A DNA stretch of 59,968 nt from Myxococcaceae bacterium JPH2. GTDB lineage: Bacteria > Myxococcota > Myxococcia > Myxococcales > Myxococcaceae. Below are positions 58,070 through 59,968 of the stretch, piece after piece. The DNA lies in assembly GCA_016458225.1 (NCBI GenBank), contig JAEMGR010000010.1, forward strand, positions 1 through 59,968, given 5' to 3'. The notes beneath the pieces were generated by a model. It saw nothing but the letters and a program-made list of their open reading frames with translations. It did not search any database and was not told the origin of the DNA. The position numbers were made by a program, and so were the translations under genes. Numbering within the stretch: position 1 is the first letter of the stretch; each line of letters starts with the position of its first letter.

Positions 58070-58831
58070 ATGTCCGAGTACAGAAGGTCCGAGGTCAGAC
58101 GGAGTGATTACCCGCGAGATCCCCCACAGCGCAATCGCAGCGGAGGCCGTCGGAGCACTTCACGGGGTCGCTCCAGTGCGCGCAGCAACATGCAGACCTT
58201 CGTCGACAACTCGACGGAGTTCACGCGCGAAGTGGGCCGACTGGCGAGGGCCTGGAGCGACGCCACCACGGAGATGGTGGCGGGAAGCACGCAGGTCCTG
58301 GGCGATCTCGCCATCGACGTAGCGGAGTCCTTCCTCGGCGTGGGTGACTACGAGGAGGACACCGACTACGAGCACGACCACGACGAGGCGGACGAAGACT
58401 ACGACTACGACGAGGAACCCGAGACGCGGTCCGAGTACGAGCCCGACGCGGACTACGAAGCGCAGCCGCCCCCGGAAGGCTACCGCCGTCGAGGCTACCG
58501 AGGCCGCGCGGCGGACATCCAACGCGAGGCCCGAGTCCGAGGGACCGACGTAGCGAACAGCTTCTCGCGAGCCCTGCGAGAGTCCTCGCACATCCTCGGT
58601 CGCTCGCTGGATCGCTTCTACGATTCCTACGACGACGACCGCCCGGAGCAGCAAGGCTCCGAGACCCGCTCACGCTCCGGCCGAGGCCGTCGCTACTCGG
58701 TCGAGCGCCGCGTACGCAGAGGTCCCCCCTCGGGCGTGGTGGACGCGCAGGGCCGCCCCGTCGAGAGCCAGTCGAGCACCAGCGTGAAGGTGGAGCGCAG
58801 CAGCCACGAGAAGGGCCCCACTTCCACCTGA
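58070..58831 (+). CDS. Acidic Asp/Tyr-rich low-complexity protein with basic ends
   Basis: A 253-residue protein with no recognised domain. The N-terminus is basic (Arg- and Ser-rich). A short possibly structured helix region follows (FVDNSTEFTREVGRLARAWS, then STQVLGDLAIDVAESF). Residues about 100-135 are almost purely Asp, Glu, Tyr and His (EEDTDYEHDHDEADEDYDYD). A second helical stretch (DVANSFSRALRESSHILGRS) and an Arg/Ser-rich tail follow. No signal peptide. ATG 58070 follows GAAAGGAAACCCGC, a good ribosome-binding site. A strong hairpin follows the stop. Codon use fits the genome. Function unknown; phasin-like or polyelectrolyte scaffolding roles can be imagined but not supported. Confidence 0.75.
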   Translation: MSEYRRSEVRRSDYPRDPPQRNRSGGRRSTSRGRSSARSNMQTFVDNSTEFTREVGRLARAWSDATTEMVAGSTQVLGDLAIDVAESFLGVGDYEEDTDYEHDHDEADEDYDYDEEPETRSEYEPDADYEAQPPPEGYRRRGYRGRAADIQREARVRGTDVANSFSRALRESSHILGRSLDRFYDSYDDDRPEQQGSETRSRSGRGRRYSVERRVRRGPPSGVVDAQGRPVESQSSTSVKVERSSHEKGPTST

Positions 58832-58845
58832 GCCCCCGGAACACG

Positions 58846-58888
58846 AAGGCCCTGGAGTCACCGGCACACGCCGATGCTCCAGGGCCTT
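58846..58888 (+). terminator. Hairpin terminator after the acidic protein gene
   Basis: Perfect 12-bp inverted repeat AAGGCCCTGGAG / CTCCAGGGCCTT with a 19-base loop, 14 bases after the stop. No long U-run follows (CTCACA), but stem strength and place fit a terminator. Confidence 0.65.
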
Positions 58889-58939
58889 CTCACATTCGGG
58901 CCGCGCCTCGAAGCGCACATCCGCGGCGCTGCCCTGCAC

Positions 58940-59397
58940 CGCGTGACTGCGAGTCACCTGTCAGCAGATATTGCATGACATTGCCCCAACCCACGGTTTG
59001 AACCCAGTGCGCCGTGCCTCCGCCGAAGCGGAAGATGCCGCGATCAAGCTCGATCTGCGCGACCGTCGCGTCGTCCGAGGCAAGCGTGATGTCCGCAGCA
59101 AGCATCAGCTCGATTCCAAGCGTCAGACATTTGCCATGGACCGCAATGACAAACAGCTTCGTCCGCGCGGGGCTATGGGTCGCCCACGGGTCCACTCCCG
59201 CGGCACGAAAGAGCTGCTCGGCATCCCCTGACGCGGAAACACATCCATCAGGTCGAGCCCTGCCGTGAACAGGGTTCCGTGCGCGAACAACAGGATGACG
59301 CGGACCTCCGGGTCCGACTCCGCCCGAGAAAACGCGCCCGACAGTTGTTCGAGCATCGCGCCGTTCATGGCGTTGCGCTTTTCGGGTCGCGGAGGGG
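58940..59397 (-). pseudogene. Enoyl-CoA hydratase/isomerase (crotonase) remnant with frameshift and both ends missing
   Basis: Reading leftward from 59397, crotonase sequence starts abruptly at RPEKRNAMNGAMLEQL and runs through RVILLFAHGTLFTAGLDLMD. Near 59241 the frame changes: the continuing homology (SASGDAEQLFRAAGVDPWAT, LFVIAVHGKCLTLGIELMLA, GWGNVMQYLLTGD) is in another frame, explained by loss of one base, perhaps a G in GATGTGGTTTCC. After LLTGD near 58950 homology stops, so about 90 C-terminal residues are missing. The N-terminal beta strands before RPEKRNA are gone too. No intact product is possible. Confidence 0.82.
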
Positions 59398-59401
59398 GGG
59401 G

Positions 59402-59968
59402 CGCCAGATCAAGGAGCGAGGCGTCCTCGGCGCTGGAGTGGACGGCATCGCACGAGGTGTCGGCCTGACGGGAGCGGCCCTCTACTCGCACTTCGACTCG
59501 AAGCAGGACTTTCTCTGCGCCATCCTGCGCGAGGAGCTGGGGGCCACTGCGCGGAGGTTCCTCTCGGCGAACACGACGTTCGACGAGATGCTCGCGCGGT
59601 ACCTGAGCCTCGCCCATACGAGAGCCCCCACCCAGGGATGCGCGCTACCCGCCATCACCTCGGACGTCGCCCGAGCAGATGCGTCCGTTCGGCAGGCATT
59701 CAGCGGCACACTCACGGAAGTGGTGGACGCTCTCGTCCAGAGAGTGGGCAGCCGCGAGGCCGCGCTTGGCATCCTCGCCGCCGCGCAGGGAGCGGTCACC
59801 CTGGCACGAGCACTGCCCGACGACGCGGAGGCCCAGGCCCTGCCCAGGCCCTCCTGGACTCCGCCGCGAAGCTGATCAAGTCAGCGTTAGCGCGGAGCAC
59901 GAAGGGCGCCACTGACGGTCAACCCGCCGCGAGCCCACGGCGACGCGACGACATCCAGGACCGTCCTA
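59402..59968 (+). pseudogene. TetR/AcrR-family regulator remnant, N-terminus lost and frameshifted by an 11-bp duplication
   Basis: TetR homology starts abruptly at RQIKERGVLGAGVDGIARGV and includes the helix-turn-helix end GLTGAALYSHFDSKQDFL, then the ligand domain (RAPTQGCALPAITSDVARAD, LGILAAAQGAVTLARALPDD). The first HTH helix and the start codon are missing. At 59831-59852 the 11 bases GCCCAGGCCCT occur twice in tandem; with one copy, the frame reads AQALLDSAAKLIKSALARS to the window edge, as expected for this family. With two copies the frame ends at a stop near 59875. Confidence 0.8.
59831..59852 (+). repeat. 11-bp tandem duplication inside the TetR remnant
   Basis: GCCCAGGCCCT at 59831-59841 is followed directly by an identical copy at 59842-59852. 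Eleven is not a multiple of three, so the duplication itself explains the frameshift. Confidence 0.9.

Noticed and set aside
58350-58440. Possible tandem DNA repeat in the GAC/GAG/TAC-rich stretch of the acidic protein gene
   Set aside because: The codons vary irregularly and no fixed repeat unit is present; it is low-complexity coding sequence.

Overview
The window is high-GC DNA with dense, tightly packed genes. The gene content points to a fruiting myxobacterium of the Myxococcaceae/Archangiaceae type: a complete myxochelin-type siderophore operon in the gene order known from Stigmatella and Myxococcus, a giant NRPS/PKS gene, paired UbiB-like kinases, and many lipid-modifying enzymes. No rRNA, tRNA, CRISPR array or insertion sequence was recognised.

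Left part (1-13599, minus strand): one reading frame stays open from the ATG at 13599 to the left edge (at least 4533 codons). It encodes a lipopeptide-type assembly line: fatty acyl-AMP ligase and carrier protein, C-A-T, KS-AT-T, then a C domain followed by a degenerate adenylation domain carrying a luciferase-like monooxygenase insert, a Ser/Ala/Pro-rich linker where a carrier protein would be expected, then C and the start of an A domain.

Siderophore part (13849-28274, plus strand): a strong Fur-box-like palindrome lies in the divergent promoter region, followed by mxcC, mxcD, mxcE, mxcF, mxcG, a class II DAHP synthase gene, mxcH (outer-membrane receptor) and mxcI (lipoprotein). At the end, where the aminotransferase mxcL would be expected, only a C-terminal fragment of a class III aminotransferase remains. 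This suggests the alcohol form (myxochelin A) rather than the amine form.

Middle part (28327-40772): a glutathione transferase and a CPBP-family membrane protein come first. Then follows a tightly overlapping plus-strand operon: a CqsA-like alpha-oxoamine synthase, an SDR, an acyl carrier protein and a 964-residue fusion of a class III aminotransferase with an acyl-ACP-reductase-like domain. Facing it on the minus strand are a molybdopterin oxidoreductase, an acyl-CoA-dehydrogenase-like flavoprotein, an SCP2-like protein and an APC permease. I consider the four-gene operon the best candidate for an undescribed system: it has the parts to make an aminoketone or amino-lipid, possibly a signal.

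Right part (41010-58831): a lipid-metabolism island with a second fatty acyl-AMP ligase and ACP, two divergent UbiB-family kinases, an unknown protein, a long-chain-alcohol-oxidase-like GMC flavoprotein, a P450, an NTE-like patatin phospholipase with cyclic-nucleotide-binding-like domains, two SDRs, a second SCP2-like protein, a luciferase-like monooxygenase, a stearoyl-CoA-type desaturase and an acidic low-complexity protein. The last kilobase holds two decayed, divergent genes (a crotonase and a TetR regulator) whose 5' ends appear to have been removed together by one deletion.
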